Source of the DNA: Nansenia antarctica
Taxonomy: Eukaryota; Chordata; Actinopteri; Argentiniformes; Microstomatidae
Direction of reading: 5' to 3'
DNA length: 64,000 nt
NCBI GenBank assembly: GCA_963989245.1
Contig: OZ022345.1
Span: forward strand, 21,921,696 to 21,985,695
The notes beneath the pieces were generated by a model. It saw only the letters and a list, made by a program, of their open reading frames with translations. It searched no databases and had not been told where the DNA came from. Both the position numbers and the translations under genes were made by a program. Positions 34,101-43,564 of the stretch are shown here, in pieces (position 1 is the stretch's first letter; each line of letters starts with the position of its first letter).

Positions 34101-35059
34101 GACACCTGAAGCAGCATCAGAGAATACACACAGGAGAGAAACCTTACCAGTGCTCCCAGTGTGAGAAATGTTTTACTCAAGCAGGAGACCTAAAGAGACA
34201 CCAGAGAATACACACAGGAGAGAAACCATACCAGTGCACACAGTGTGGGAAGAGTTTCAGGTGGGCAGGATATCTAACTATACACCAGAGAATACACACA
34301 GGAGAGAAACCATACCAGTGCTCCCAGTGTGGGAAGAGTTTCATTCATGCAGGACACCTAAAGACACACCTGAGAATACACACAGGAGAGAAACCATACC
34401 AGTGCACACAGTGTGGCAAGAGTTTCAATCGATCAGGAGACCTAATTCTCCACCAGAGAATACACACAGGAGAGAAACTATACCAGTGCACACAGTGTGG
34501 CAAGAGTTTCAGTCGAGCAGTAGATCTAAAGAGACACCAGAGAATACACACAGGAGAGAAAACACACCCCTGCTCCCAGTGTGGGAAGAGTTTCAATCAA
34601 GCAGGATCCCTAAAGACACACCAGAGAATACACACAGGAGAGAAACCATACCAGTGCTCCCAGTGTGGCAAGAGTTTCAATCAAGCAGGAGACCTAAAGA
34701 AACACCAGAGAATACACACAGGAGAGAAACCATACCAGTGCACACAGTGTGGGAAGATTTTCACTCGGGCAGGATCCCTAATTGAACACCAGAGAATACA
34801 CACAGGAGAGAAACCATACCAGTGCTCCCAGTGTGGCAAGAGTTTCAATCAAGCAGGAGACCTAAAGAAACACCAGAGAATACACACAGGAGAGAAACCA
34901 TACCAGTGCACACAGTGTGGGAAGAGTTTCACTCGGGCAGGATCCCTAATTGAACACCAGAGAATACACACAGGAGAGAAACCATACCAGTGCTCCCAGT
35001 GTGGGAAGAGTTTCCCTCGGGCAGGATGTCTAACTATACACCAGAGAATACACACATGA
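25155..35059 (+). CDS. C2H2 multi-zinc-finger protein, three exons, early stop
   Basis: Exons 25122-25300 (first ATG 25155), 26171-26505 and 33966-35059 join in frame through good AG...GT sites and give 524 residues. Exon 1 codes a short Cys/His-containing segment. Exon 2 codes an acidic linker with repeated VKEE/VKLE/VKQE (ψKxE, possible SUMO sites). Exon 3 starts DEQSSNPGSDSEPSS, has half a finger, then 12 complete C-x2-C...H-x3-H fingers with TGEKPY linkers. This is the build of the large fish families of nuclear DNA-binding repressors. Fingers 8-9 and 10-11 are near-identical pairs. The stop TGA at 35057 replaces GGA in a linker. The same frame then runs through two good fingers and one lacking its last His, to 35323. 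An upstream exon is possible, because the frame is open to the acceptor at 25121. Confidence 0.85.
25353..25667. mobile_element. foldback MITE in intron 1 of the zinc-finger gene
   Basis: CAGGGTTCGACAGTAACG and CGTTACTGTCGAACCCTG are perfect ends. The homology extends inward through nearly the whole 315 bases, including CTGCTGGATCCTGGATATTT and its inverted copy. The flanks share only GTTCA. Transcripts through this intron could fold into a hairpin of over 100 bp. Confidence 0.85.
26886..27117. repeat. 28-bp minisatellite inside the L2-like LINE
   Basis: About eight copies of a 28-bp unit containing GGAGATCTGATATGAATATA, differing mainly in GGGTGG versus GGGAGG. On the minus strand it re-reads the FISDLL peptide in changing frames, so it grew from the LINE's own RT codons. 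28 is not a multiple of three, so it destroys the frame. Confidence 0.9.
28308..28505. repeat. inverted repeat enclosing telomere-like TTAGGG/CCCTAA runs
   Basis: Left arm 28308-28358 and right arm 28430-28505 are inverted copies (GGTACATGTGGGAAAACTAG and its complement). Each arm carries TTAGGG or CCCTAA units. The centre (28382-28430) has CCTAACCCTAA-type repeats. A further half copy of the arm end is at 28480-28500. It sits directly beside a Tc1 element. Confidence 0.8.
28507..29490 (-). mobile_element. Tc1-like transposon with about 230-bp inverted repeats
   Basis: Starts AACCCCTCAAAAAAAGTT and ends AACTTTTTTTGAGGAGTT, between TA dinucleotides (28505-28506 and 29491-29492). Homology between the ends continues for about 230 bases (28507-28740 with 29250-29490). 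The middle holds the C-terminal third of a transposase on the minus strand. At 984 bp it is internally deleted compared with the usual 1.3-1.6 kb. Confidence 0.92.
28829..29200 (-). pseudogene. Tc1 DD34E transposase, C-terminal part, frameshifted
   Basis: The frame shows ILQDDNARPHRAR and then SPDLNPIEHLWDQL. The second Asp and the Glu are 34 residues apart, the Tc1 DD34E spacing. The first Asp and the N-terminal HTH domains are missing. The expected C-terminal end (MRRRCQAVV...RYSGS) reads in the next frame, so a one-base change lies near 28930. Confidence 0.9.
29876..30402. other. repeat debris, LINE tail fragment at 30175-30240
   Basis: Contains AATAATAATAATAG then TTTATTTGTATAGCGCTTTT, matching the LINE tail at 44830-44900. 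The rest has no recognisable gene. It is part of intron 2 of the zinc-finger gene. Confidence 0.5.
30403..31150. mobile_element. CAGTGTTTCCTC-family hAT MITE, copy with both ends
   Basis: Starts CAGTGTTTCCTCCAGGA and ends TAGAGGAAACACTG, as does the element at 9533-19972. CACATAC lies on both sides, an 8-bp duplication with one ambiguous base. It includes a GC-rich hairpin at 30455-30490 (TGCGCGTTTCATGC and its complement around a 4-base loop). Two separate family-D LINE tails (30589-30653 and 30919-30965, both minus) are nested inside. Confidence 0.85.
31390..33170 (-). pseudogene. CR1/L2-clade LINE with 2A-like motif, internally deleted
   Basis: Read on the minus strand. A short N-terminal region ends in a hydrophobic helix and the 2A-like SGNVHPNPGP (32756-32790). 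Then comes the APE endonuclease start (PDVLAISESWL, IPGYNIFRQDR, GGGVVLFV), an in-frame TAA at 32519-32521, and more endonuclease (VPEQFELLVLRI, VAVCYRPPS). At about 32345 it jumps in another frame to the reverse-transcriptase C-terminus (TWLDSSLSFTTHIKHL to DWNTLQNTLKLTALTSL, ending at 31741). Most of the polymerase is deleted. The 3' end at 31430-31500 has a TTTATTTAACCAGGCAA-type tail. Confidence 0.85.
33208..33760. repeat. degenerate GTAGCTAGCAGCAG minisatellite
   Basis: Variable units built from AGCAGGTAGCTAGCAGCAG, then TTGTAGCTTGTAGCAG and CAGGCTGAGGCTAGC versions. The unit length drifts between about 14 and 30 bases. It ends about 200 bases before the zinc-finger exon. Confidence 0.75.
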
Positions 35060-35301
35060 GAGAAACCATACCAGTGCACACAGTGTGGCAAGAGTTTCAA
35101 TCGATCAGGAGACCTAATTCTCCACCTGAGAATACACACAGGAGAGAAACTATACCAGTGCTCCGAGTGTGGGAAGAGTTTCAGTCATGCAGGACACCTA
35201 AAAGTACACCAGAGAATTCACACAGGAGAGAAACCATACCAGTGCTCCGAGTGTGGGAAGAGTTTCAGTCGGGCAGATACCCTAAGGACGCATCAGAGAG
35301 G

Positions 35302-35562
35302 AAGAATCTGCAGGAGTGTGTGATGTTCACCACACCGGATAAGTGGTTGTTGAAGATCACTCCACGGTTCTTGCCACCAGAGGGAGGCATCGAGCAGTCC
35401 ACCCTGCCACAGGTCATTATAACACCACCAGAGGGCAACGATGAGCAGACCCCACCTCCGTCCGAGGAGGATCCAATGCCAGCATTGGTTCTGGACTTGA
35501 ACTATGACATCGAGCTGTTCCACATGATTAACCTGGGTTTACCACCAATGACTCTGCAATGA
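35302..35562 (+). CDS. open frame after the zinc fingers, possible C-terminal tail
   Basis: A frame one step off the finger frame runs from the last finger to the TGA at 35560. It reads CVMFTTPDKWLLKITPRFL, then VIITPPEGNDEQTPPPSEED, then LDLNYDIELFHMINL. Codon choice looks coding. If it was once the protein's C-terminus, a one-base change near 35295 separates it. I do not recognise it, and the frame may be chance. Confidence 0.35.
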   Translation, partial: KNLQECVMFTTPDKWLLKITPRFLPPEGGIEQSTLPQVIITPPEGNDEQTPPPSEEDPMPALVLDLNYDIELFHMINLGLPPMTLQ

Positions 35563-36762
35563 TGAATGTTTCTGCCATGGTCTGCCAGACTGATTTGCTA
35601 TGTAGTATGTAAATGTAGACCTGCTTGCATAGGAATAGAATCAGGAAGTGAAACGTTGAACACATAATACTCTGAGAGAAATCAACATATCCAAGATACC
35701 CACTAGAATGGGGTTGATTGTGTTGCAAGATGTATAAGAAATGTGAGATAGGACCAATGTGATGTAGCTGAGACTTGAGATAGGATGTGTGCGCTATCTT
35801 GTTGTTGATTAAAACAATGTCTTATGTTGAACTAGGGACAGAGCTTGAGGACAAAGGAGTTCCCCTTTTACTAAAATAAGCTCACTAGGCGTAAGAGCAA
35901 GTAACTTTCCCCTTCTTGACCAGATGGTCTCCGGGAGAGGAGAACTTCCTCTTTTTAGCTAGTAGCTAATAGTTTGGAGTGATCCCAGCCAATTGGGCTG
36001 TAAAACGTAGAGGGTTTCTTACTGAATAATACTTGGTCTCAGACTTGGATTATTTTTGGAACCGCCTTCACTTGTATTGGGGAAGTGAAACGAGGCTCTG
36101 CCGAGGGCCGATTTCAGCTCTGAGGATACAGGCTGGTGGCTGAAAGGAGAAATTAGGGCATCGGTCAAAGCCGAACTTCTCCATTATTTTTGTATATATA
36201 GGCAGTTGTATATATATATCAGATAGGCAGAGTATGGGAAGAACAAGGTTGGTCATTCATTTAATTTCCTTTTATTATTATTTTTAACATTTAGTATGAC
36301 TTAAATTACTTGATGATTTTATTTCATTTCTTTAATTTCTTTTTTTAATACATTTTACCCACTTATGGGATGATATATATTTATATATATCCATGTGCTG
36401 GCATTTTTACCATCACTTCATGAATAATAAAGTATTACTTGAGCAATTGACAAGAGGGGTTCAATGATTTGACAAGGTATTAGGATGATTATTATTAGCA
36501 CTATTATAAACAAATATTATTATTATTAAGTTATTATTATTAATAGGGTATTTATGAATTGAAACATCTGGTGTCTTGATTACAGATGTTACAGATGTTT
36601 TACAATTCATAAACTTGGAATGACATGCGACTGTGCGGTGTATGGAGTGCATGTATCATTCCAAGGAGAATAAAACATTTACAAATAATTAAAACAATTT
36701 AAAAAATTGATTTAGAAGGGTGAATTCAATCCTATATCAGGGTGGATTGAAGAATCACCAGA
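35563..36762. other. no gene seen; AT-rich sequence
   Basis: Contains two AATAAA signals (about 36426 and 36670) that could serve the zinc-finger gene, TATATA runs at 36190-36215 and 36375-36395, and TTATTATTA repeats at 36490-36545. Nothing recognisable otherwise. Confidence 0.5.
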
Positions 36763-37050
36763 GAGGGTTTAAGGGCCATGACCCTCTGAGAGGGTTTAAG
36801 GTAGCCATGGTAACCCTCTGAGAGGGTTTAAGGTAGCCGTGACCCTCTGAGAGGGTTTAAGGTAGCCATGGTAACCCTCTGAAAGGGTTAGGGTTAGGGG
36901 GTTTAAGGTAGCCATGACCCTCTGAGAGGGTTTAAGGTAGCCATGGCCCTCTGAGAGGGTTTAAGGTAGCCATGGTAACCCTCTGAGAGGGTTTAAGGTA
37001 GCCATGACCCTCTGAGAGGGTTTAAGGTAGCCGTGACCCTCTGAGAGGGT
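36763..37050. repeat. tandem repeat with CCCTCTGAGAGGG palindromes
   Basis: About nine units of roughly 29-34 bases, each holding CCCTCTGAGAGGGTTTAAGG and then TAGCCATG or TAGCCGTG, some with an extra GTAA. CCCTC-TGA-GAGGG is a short hairpin in every unit. Confidence 0.9.
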
Positions 37051-37077
37051 TGGTCAAGGCCGGGTTATGGTTTAGAG

Positions 37078-37198
37078 CAGTGGTTTTCAACCCTCTTATG
37101 ATTTGTACTTGATTAGTTGAATCAGGTGTGCTGGTGGTGGAACAGATCAAATATGTGGAACGGCTGGTGGTCCCCGAGGAGAGGGTTGAAAACCACTG
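37078..37198. mobile_element. 121-bp hAT MITE, TSD GTTTAGAG
   Basis: Ends CAGTGGTTTTCAACCCTC and GAGGGTTGAAAACCACTG are perfect 18-bp inverted repeats. GTTTAGAG is duplicated exactly (37070-37077 and 37199-37206). Confidence 0.95.
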
Positions 37199-37206
37199 GT
37201 TTAGAG

Positions 37207-38149
37207 GCCTCTGATCCTATGAAAGGGTGGGTCAAAGCCTATAAGGTATCCAGTTCTATAATGGGTAGATCAATCGTATGATCGGTTGGATTGACCTTAT
37301 AATAGGTGAACTGGACCAGGGATTAACAGGTTACTAGATTAAGGTATTACAAGGACTCAATATCCTTGCATGAACTCTCTCTAGCAGCTGGAAGACTCTG
37401 CAACCATTGATGTCATGCGGCATGACCGTACCGTTCGCTGCTCCACTACCTGGCCTTGCCCCTAGGTGGCGCTAGTGAGGGTCTTGATGACAGGCATGCT
37501 TAAGGCGAGGGTAAAATTATTACTAGGTTGAAAGGTTAATAAGCTATAGTAAGCAATCGGTTCGTTCAGTCAAAAGGTTCTTGATAGGTTAAGTGGCAGG
37601 ATTTAGAGACAGGCACAGCATTTATTAGGAATTCCCTATGTAACAAAGGTCCCTTGTACCCTTCTTGTCAACTGTAAAACATTAGATTCAATGCACGTTA
37701 TAGTTACTACTAAATGGTTAGCCTAGCCTAAAAAAATATCAGAGCTGCCATTAACTACAGGGACCTATGTGCCTATGATTTCTAAGTGCTATTATTAAGG
37801 GCTTATTTGTGGGATATGACAATAGGAGGAAGCAAGTAAGACAGTGAACACCAGGGTGAATCTCTCCGCCTCTAGCCTAAGTATCTTAGTTTACCTTTAG
37901 GGTAATACAGACTACAGATCGACTCTGTTAGAAGGAAGGCCAGTCCGGGGCAGATGTCATCATAAATGACTTCAACGAATCCCTAATTTCATCACCTCGA
38001 GGATGACAAAAAGCTATGGTGTCACGAATAGGTCTAAAAATTATATTCCAAGAGGTCTAAAAAAGGTCTTGAATTTGACTTGTTGAAACTTGTAGGAACC
38101 CTGAGTGTATGATAAGACATGAATTGATTCAGATTGCGCACCTTTTATC
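37207..38149. other. no gene seen
   Basis: Unique-looking, moderately AT-rich sequence without a frame, splice pattern or repeat structure that I can support. Confidence 0.5.
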
Positions 38150-38745
38150 ACAGAGGGTCTTGTATCTCTGGGGGGGGTGAGTTTTGTATCTCTGGGGGGG
38201 GGCTGATGAAAAGGTTCCTGTGAAGATCCTGAGGAACATTGGGGCGTCTGAATCATTTGTGTTAGTCAGTGTTCCTTTCCAGCCGGTGACAGACACACAC
38301 AGGGGTGTTGTGGATCAGGGATTAGGGTTGTCGGTTCCCTTACATAGACTGGAGCTGATGTCCGATCTGGTGCAGGGTGAGGTTATAGGTGGTGTAAGTA
38401 AGTAAGTAAAATGTATTTATACAGCACCTTTCCCAGACCAAGGGTCGCAAAGTACTTTACATAACAAAGAAGAAACACAATAAAGCATAATAAAAGAGCG
38501 AAAGCCACAGAAGGTTAAAACAGGCAAACAAGTGAAAATAAGAACAAGTAACAAACAACAGGTGTACAACAGCATCAACAGTACACAGAGAGACAGGCCC
38601 TAGGGGCTATCCAGAAGCCTGTCTATACAAGACAGTCTTAAGCGTTTTTTTAAAGCCCTGACCAAGCCAGCTGATCTAAGATCCAAGGGCAGAGCATTCC
38701 AATTCTGTAAATCTGAATAAACAATAAAATATTTTAATAATTTAG
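38150..38745 (-). repeat. duplicated block, copy 2, with LINE family-E end
   Basis: 38150-38395 matches 3958-4204 and 38397-38745 matches 4735-5090. Copy 1 has a family-D LINE between the two parts and this copy does not. The minus strand codes LQNWNALPLDLRSAGLVRAL, a LINE reverse-transcriptase C-terminus. Confidence 0.8.
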
Positions 38746-38748
38746 TTT

Positions 38749-39235
38749 CCATATACACTATATGGACAAAAGTATTGCGACACCCGAACATCACACCCAT
38801 ATGTGCTTGTTGAACTTGTCATTCCAAAACCACGGGCATTAATATGGAGTTGGTCCCACCTTTGCTGCTGTAACAGCTTCCACTCTTCTGGGAAGACTTT
38901 CTACTAGATTTTAGAATATGGTTGCGGGGGATTTGCTCCCATTCAGCCACCAGAGCATTACTGAGGTCGGCCACTGATGTTGGGGGAGAAGGACTGTCTT
39001 GCAGTCGGCGTTCCAATTCATCCCAAAGGTGTTCGATGGGGTTGAGGTCAGAGCTCTGTGTGCAGGCCAGTCATGTTCTCCCAGACCAAACTCAGAAAAC
39101 CATGTCATTATGGACCTCACTTTGTATATGGGGGCATTGTCATGCTGAACCTGGAAAGGGCCTTCCCCAAACTGTTGTCACTAAGTTGGAAGCATGCAAC
39201 TCTCTAGAATCACATTGTATGCTGTAGCATCACCT
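38749..39235 (-). mobile_element. truncated Tc1-like element
   Basis: TA then CACTATATGGACAAAAGTAT begins a known type of fish Tc1 terminal repeat. The minus strand shows broken transposase pieces: MERRLQDSPSPPTSVADL, VAEWEQIPRN, and MLWWLNGSK with frameshifts between. No second terminal repeat follows before the match fades near 39235. Confidence 0.8.
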
Positions 39236-39429
39236 TCTTCAGGGGACATATTTTATTTAGAAAAAAAGACATTCTTATTCATATTCTTATTTTATTTAGG
39301 AAAAAAAAGACAAAAGACATTCTTATTCAGTAACCAATGAAAGAAAACAAAACAATACAAATAGTAATAGTTATACTCATGAGGATAACAAAGTTGACTT
39401 GAAAAACAGAAAGAGGAAGGGGCCAACCA

Positions 39430-39790
39430 CCAAGACACATCTAAACGAACTAACAGGCAACAAAGGAGAAAGACACATTAATAATGATAATAACAACAAT
39501 ACACACATTCACACACACACACAATACACACTCAACATATGCTTATACGCACGCACACACACACACATGCACACACACAATACACACTCAACATGAATGA
39601 ATGGTCTTTATTGTCATTGATATAGTACAGGTACCATACAACGAAATTTGGGAGACATGCTTATACACACACACACACGCACGCACACACACACACACGC
39701 ACACACACATTCACACACACAATACACACTCAACATATGCTTATACACACGCACGTACACACACACATACTATAAACCATATATTGTACC
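39430..39790. repeat. CA-rich block with an inserted LINE family-D tail
   Basis: 39430-39560 matches 5700-5880. At 39594-39655 a family-D tail (minus; ATGAATGAATGG then TTTATTGTCATTG) interrupts, after which the CA-rich text starts again. So the LINE insertion duplicated part of the array or landed between two array copies. Confidence 0.75.
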
Positions 39791-40130
39791 TCACCGCTTG
39801 CCATACATATTATGTAACAGGTACCACCTGTAGCTAATTAGTGTCATTCAAGGCGGCAATTAATTCCACTCAAGGCGGGACCTAAGAGGGGAAGTTGGGG
39901 CGGAGATGTGCATTTAAGGACCAGGAACACGCACTATAGGCAGATCCGTCTGAGTTGGTTTATCCCCTCCGGAGCTCTGAAGTTCCCACAGGTAAAGCTG
40001 TTTGTAACACTAACCGGGTTAGCTGTGTCTATCTTTTGTTGTCCCCTCTCATCATATTGTTTGTGCAGGTGGTGTAGATCGGAGTGGTTGCCCAGTGGTG
40101 CTAGCGTACTAGGAAGGGAGACGTGATGGT

Positions 40131-40580
40131 TAGGGATGCTCCGATCTGGATTTTTGGGGCCGATACCGATCACCGATTTTTTTCCTCAAGATCAACCGAT
40201 ACCGATACCGATTTTAAAAAAAATACATAACTGTAGGCCTACTGACTGGATAGCCTACATATTTTTTGCTTTTTAGACAAAAGTTTTGATCCATTAGGCA
40301 CCAAGCAAACGCAGACCCATTTTTATGGCATAGTAAAAGTCTTGCCTATCACCCAGTTAGGGCCTGAAGCCCAAGTCATTCGATATGGCTGTATAAAATA
40401 CATTATAAACGTGGCCTTCATGGTTTACATACTGTTACGTCCTCCTATGTTTTCTGTTCAGTTATCTGTCTTCCCCAGAAAAAAAATAATAATAACAATC
40501 GGCTTTTGCGATCGGCCATTTTTGCCGATCACCGATCGAGTCATTTGGAGTGAAATCGGCCGATTTAAATCACTGATGGT
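40131..40580. mobile_element. hAT remnant with TTAGGGATGCTCCGATC left end
   Basis: The left end resembles that of the element at 21736 (GATGCTCCGATC). CCGATACCGAT motifs follow, and inverted CGATCGGCC motifs lie at 40505-40560. The right terminal repeat is missing. Confidence 0.65.
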
Positions 40581-40721
40581 GCGTATTCAGTCTACCTATT
40601 ACGTCTGGTGTATGTTTTGAGACGTGAGGTTACGGTGCTAACGATCGTATTTTGCTCCAGGTCTAGCCTGACCTACGTGGTATCAGTACAGCGGGCCAGC
40701 CGATAGCTGCCGGGGACTCAG

Positions 40722-40870
40722 GTACAGACAGACAGGTGGACTCAGGTACAGACAGACAGGTGGACTCAGGTACAGACAGACAGGTGGACTCAGGTACAGA
40801 CAGACAGGTGGACTCAGGTACAGACAGACAGGTGGACTCAGGTACAGACAGACAGGTGGACTCAGGTACA
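40722..40870. repeat. 24-bp minisatellite, six copies
   Basis: Perfect tandem copies of a 24-bp unit, CTCAGGTACAGACAGACAGG plus TGGA. 24 is a multiple of three, so it yields an open frame of 8-residue repeats (VDSGTDRQ), most likely not a real protein. Confidence 0.95.
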
Positions 40871-41176
40871 GGGGCGTGTGGCTTACGAAATAGACGCAGC
40901 TACAGTGTTATGGGTAGATGATTAACCCAACTCTTTTCCCTTTGCCCATAGGACTGCTAGCTGCTGTTTTGCTCATGTCCAAGGTGTATCGTAATGAAAA
41001 CAAACTATATTGTGTAGTGGATAAGCCCACCTGACGTGTTATTTATTACCAGACATGAACTAACTGGTCGTTTTTATATATTAGTCCTTTTATTGTTGTT
41101 TTTCTGTTCTTTGGTTTGAGTGGGGGGCGCCGGCGTGGAGAGGGTAGTCGGGGTTCCCGGGTTTGGTCTCCTTGCA

Positions 41177-41262
41177 CTGCATGTTGTGTGTGCGTGTCGT
41201 GTCTGGTGTGATTAATCACTGCATGTTGTGTGTGCGTGTCGTGTCTGGTGTGATTAATCACT
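41177..41262. repeat. 42-bp tandem duplication
   Basis: Two identical adjacent copies of a unit beginning CACTGCATGTTGTGTGTGCG and ending in GTGATTAAT. Confidence 0.9.
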
Positions 41263-41746
41263 GGGGAACACTTAGCCCACTGTCTACCGTGTCTTTGTGG
41301 TGTGTGTGTCCATGTCACAGATTCACTGGTGTACCTGTCCATCGGGGTAGTAGTATCCCTCTCTACTGCCACTCGTCCTACCCTCGTGTTTTGTTTGGTT
41401 TGTATGGTGTTTTAAATAGAGTAAATAGTTTTTTAAATATAAATGTTGAATGAAGTATTTTTCTATTTACACCTTAACAATGTTCTCTGTGTGAACCTGG
41501 TTTCATGTCTCCCTCCCTCATACACGAACCTGAGTGCTTTACTTTAGTCCCGAGGACATCACCTCGTGTAACAAAAAGGTGGCGTTGTCTTGCAGTGAAT
41601 TCATCTACTGATTAGCCGAAACCATTCGGGGCCTTGAGTGCCTTATGTCACATGTAGTTTGGCTTGGTGAATTAATGAAATTATTTACAGGCATTTAATA
41701 ATTTCAGGTTCACACATTCAACACTAGAGGATATGGATTTTCTTAC

Positions 41747-43564
41747 TTGATGAGATGCTGTCTGTAAGCGTCTGGCAGGTCTGGAAAAAAACAACAATTT
41801 AAACTGCTGTACTGTATTGTGCTGCTTGTGCAAGAAAAGTTCATGTTGACTGTAAAAATAGTTTTACCCTTGCAAAATGTTCTCCATTCTTGGAGTGCTC
41901 ACTTCATTTGGAGTGCTCACTTCATTTGGACCGTCCCACACCTGCATACAACATGACAGATTAGATCAAATGAAAATATTATCAACATATTGTCAATTCA
42001 CTTAATTTAAGGAGAAATGCCATGATGCAAACTGACCACGGTGTCTGAAAGTGGACTGTCTCCAGATGCCAAATTAACCATTTGAACCACACCGTCATCA
42101 TCTTCACTTGAAGACTGTCCACTGTAACCTTTGAAAAATAATAATTGGCATAATTGATGTGGGTATAAAGATGAATTTCACTCATTGCCTCAGTTTTACA
42201 GAGTGGAGCTTAAAACAAGGTGGAAACTTGCACTTGTGCACAAACTGTTTGTGAATTGTTCAACAGGGCAAATGTACAGTGTTATTCTTTGGTAGGCCTT
42301 TCCAATGGCCTCCTTGTATTTCTCCACTGTGAAAGCGGTGTCTGTTCCTGGAATGTTTCGAACTTCCTGACCATCGGGGTACAGCAAGACATAGGAAACA
42401 TCTTTCATGTCCTGGTTAAAATCTTTCAGCTTCTTTAAAGCAGCATCCAATAGTTGGTCAGATGACCATTGTGGTTGAACATGAAGGGGAAGTGACTTCC
42501 CTCTCACAGGTTTAAGGAAGTCACCTGTCCTCCTCATAATGCCAGCAAATATCTACAGAAAGAGAAGAAAATGGAAATTAATAAAAGTAAACAAATTGAT
42601 ACAATCTGTCTTTTGACAGTGTGTGAGTCTGCACTGTGAGCAACATATTTATTTATACTAATAAAAACAATGTTAAAGAGCATACCTTCACTATTTTCTG
42701 TTTCTGTTCCTTCTTAGAGTTCTGACGTGTCTTTGAAAAGAATGTCTTTCTCTCCCTCTCTTTTATTGCCCTAAATTTCATAAAGGACTACACCTGAGCT
42801 TCCTGCTACAAATAATAGGAATGAGACATTAATTAGGCGACTCCTTCCTTATTAAGCTCATAAGGAGTCTCAGCATTAATTTTTCATGCAGGGCATTTTA
42901 GAACACATTTAATATGCTAGTTATTGAACTAGGCAAGCAACATAGTGCAGAGATCATGTATTTGAATACAGGAACACGATTGGAACTTTTAAACCAAGTC
43001 TTCTAATGACTTATTTACCTGCACTAGTGCTAGGCTGTGCATTAGGATGTGCACTGGTGCTAGGCTGTGCATTAGGATGTGCACTGGTGGTCGGCATCTC
43101 CGCAGGGACGTTTCCCACATCTTTTAGAAATGTGATGTTTCTGCCACACACACAACAAAAGCCTGGGGAAGCAGTCACAGTGGATCCACAAAATGGACAA
43201 TACATCTGTGAAAAAAAGAGTTTGCAAGGTTGGAGGTTATATCAGAGATTTTTTTTCCTAATGAATTCTTGTGCACCCTTTAAAAAAAGTTACACTCAGT
43301 CAGCTCCTTAGAGGACAAAAACGGTCCCCTCCTAAAACTGCTATACCCTAACCACCTCCTAACTTACTTCCGCCAAGGAGGTTATGTTTTCGGTGCCAAA
43401 TCTGATATGTGCATAGCAGACTGGACCTTGGCGGAGGTCTGCACTCTCCGACTGCCGTTCTAGTTCTTAAATAAACCAGTAGATTGTCGTGCCATTGTTA
43501 CCAATACATAAACTGTGTCAGAGTTCAATTTTCAGATTACCTTCTCCGTTTCACCTCTCTCCAT
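41747..43564 (-). CDS. seven exons of an unidentified gene with N-terminal zinc ribbon
   Basis: Minus-strand exons with usable splice sites: 43541-43564 (MERGETEK), 43019-43205 (MYCPFCGSTVTAS, FCCVCGRNITFLKDVG), 42686-42759 (RKTFFSKTRQNSKKEQ), 42552 to about 42200-42240 (IFAGIMRRTGDFLKPVRGK, SDQLLDAALKKLKDFN, ERITLYIC-like end), 42037-42128 (SSSEDDDGVVQMVNL), 41868-41941 (VWDGPNEVSTPNEVSTPRM) and 41747-41780. Phases agree through the first three junctions. The donor of exon 4 is uncertain. Two CxxC pairs form a likely zinc ribbon. Fish proteins of this build often continue into a HECT domain (G2E3-like). No such exons are seen at lower coordinates, so it is truncated or continues far away. 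Exons 2 and 6 carry short in-frame duplications (30 bp and 18 bp). Confidence 0.6.
43370..43442. repeat. short inverted repeat CCGCCAAGG/CCTTGGCGG
   Basis: A common fish MITE-like sequence with CCGCCAAGGAGG at the left and CCTTGGCGGAGGTCTGCACT at the right. It lies in the first intron of the minus-strand gene. Confidence 0.5.

Larger units (their letters stand above)
39813..41573. other. anonymous segment bounded by TGTAACA, possible LTR-type unit
   Basis: Begins TGTAACAGG and ends GTGTAACA. It has no long frame. It holds a hAT remnant, a 24-bp minisatellite and a 42-bp duplication. The TG...CA borders suggest an LTR-like unit, but there is no target duplication and I would not insist on it. 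Confidence 0.25.

Noticed and set aside
34168..34785. Thr/Glu/Arg-rich frame (ENTHRRETIPV repeats) in the zinc-finger exon
   Set aside because: It is an out-of-frame reading of the repeated finger linkers.
40736..40921. Protein of 8-residue VDSGTDRQ repeats
   Set aside because: It is the by-product of a 24-bp minisatellite. There are no splice sites, start context or homology.
39813..41573. A solo LTR between TGTAACA motifs
   Set aside because: No target duplication and no internal match to any other LTR in the window. Kept only as an anonymous segment.
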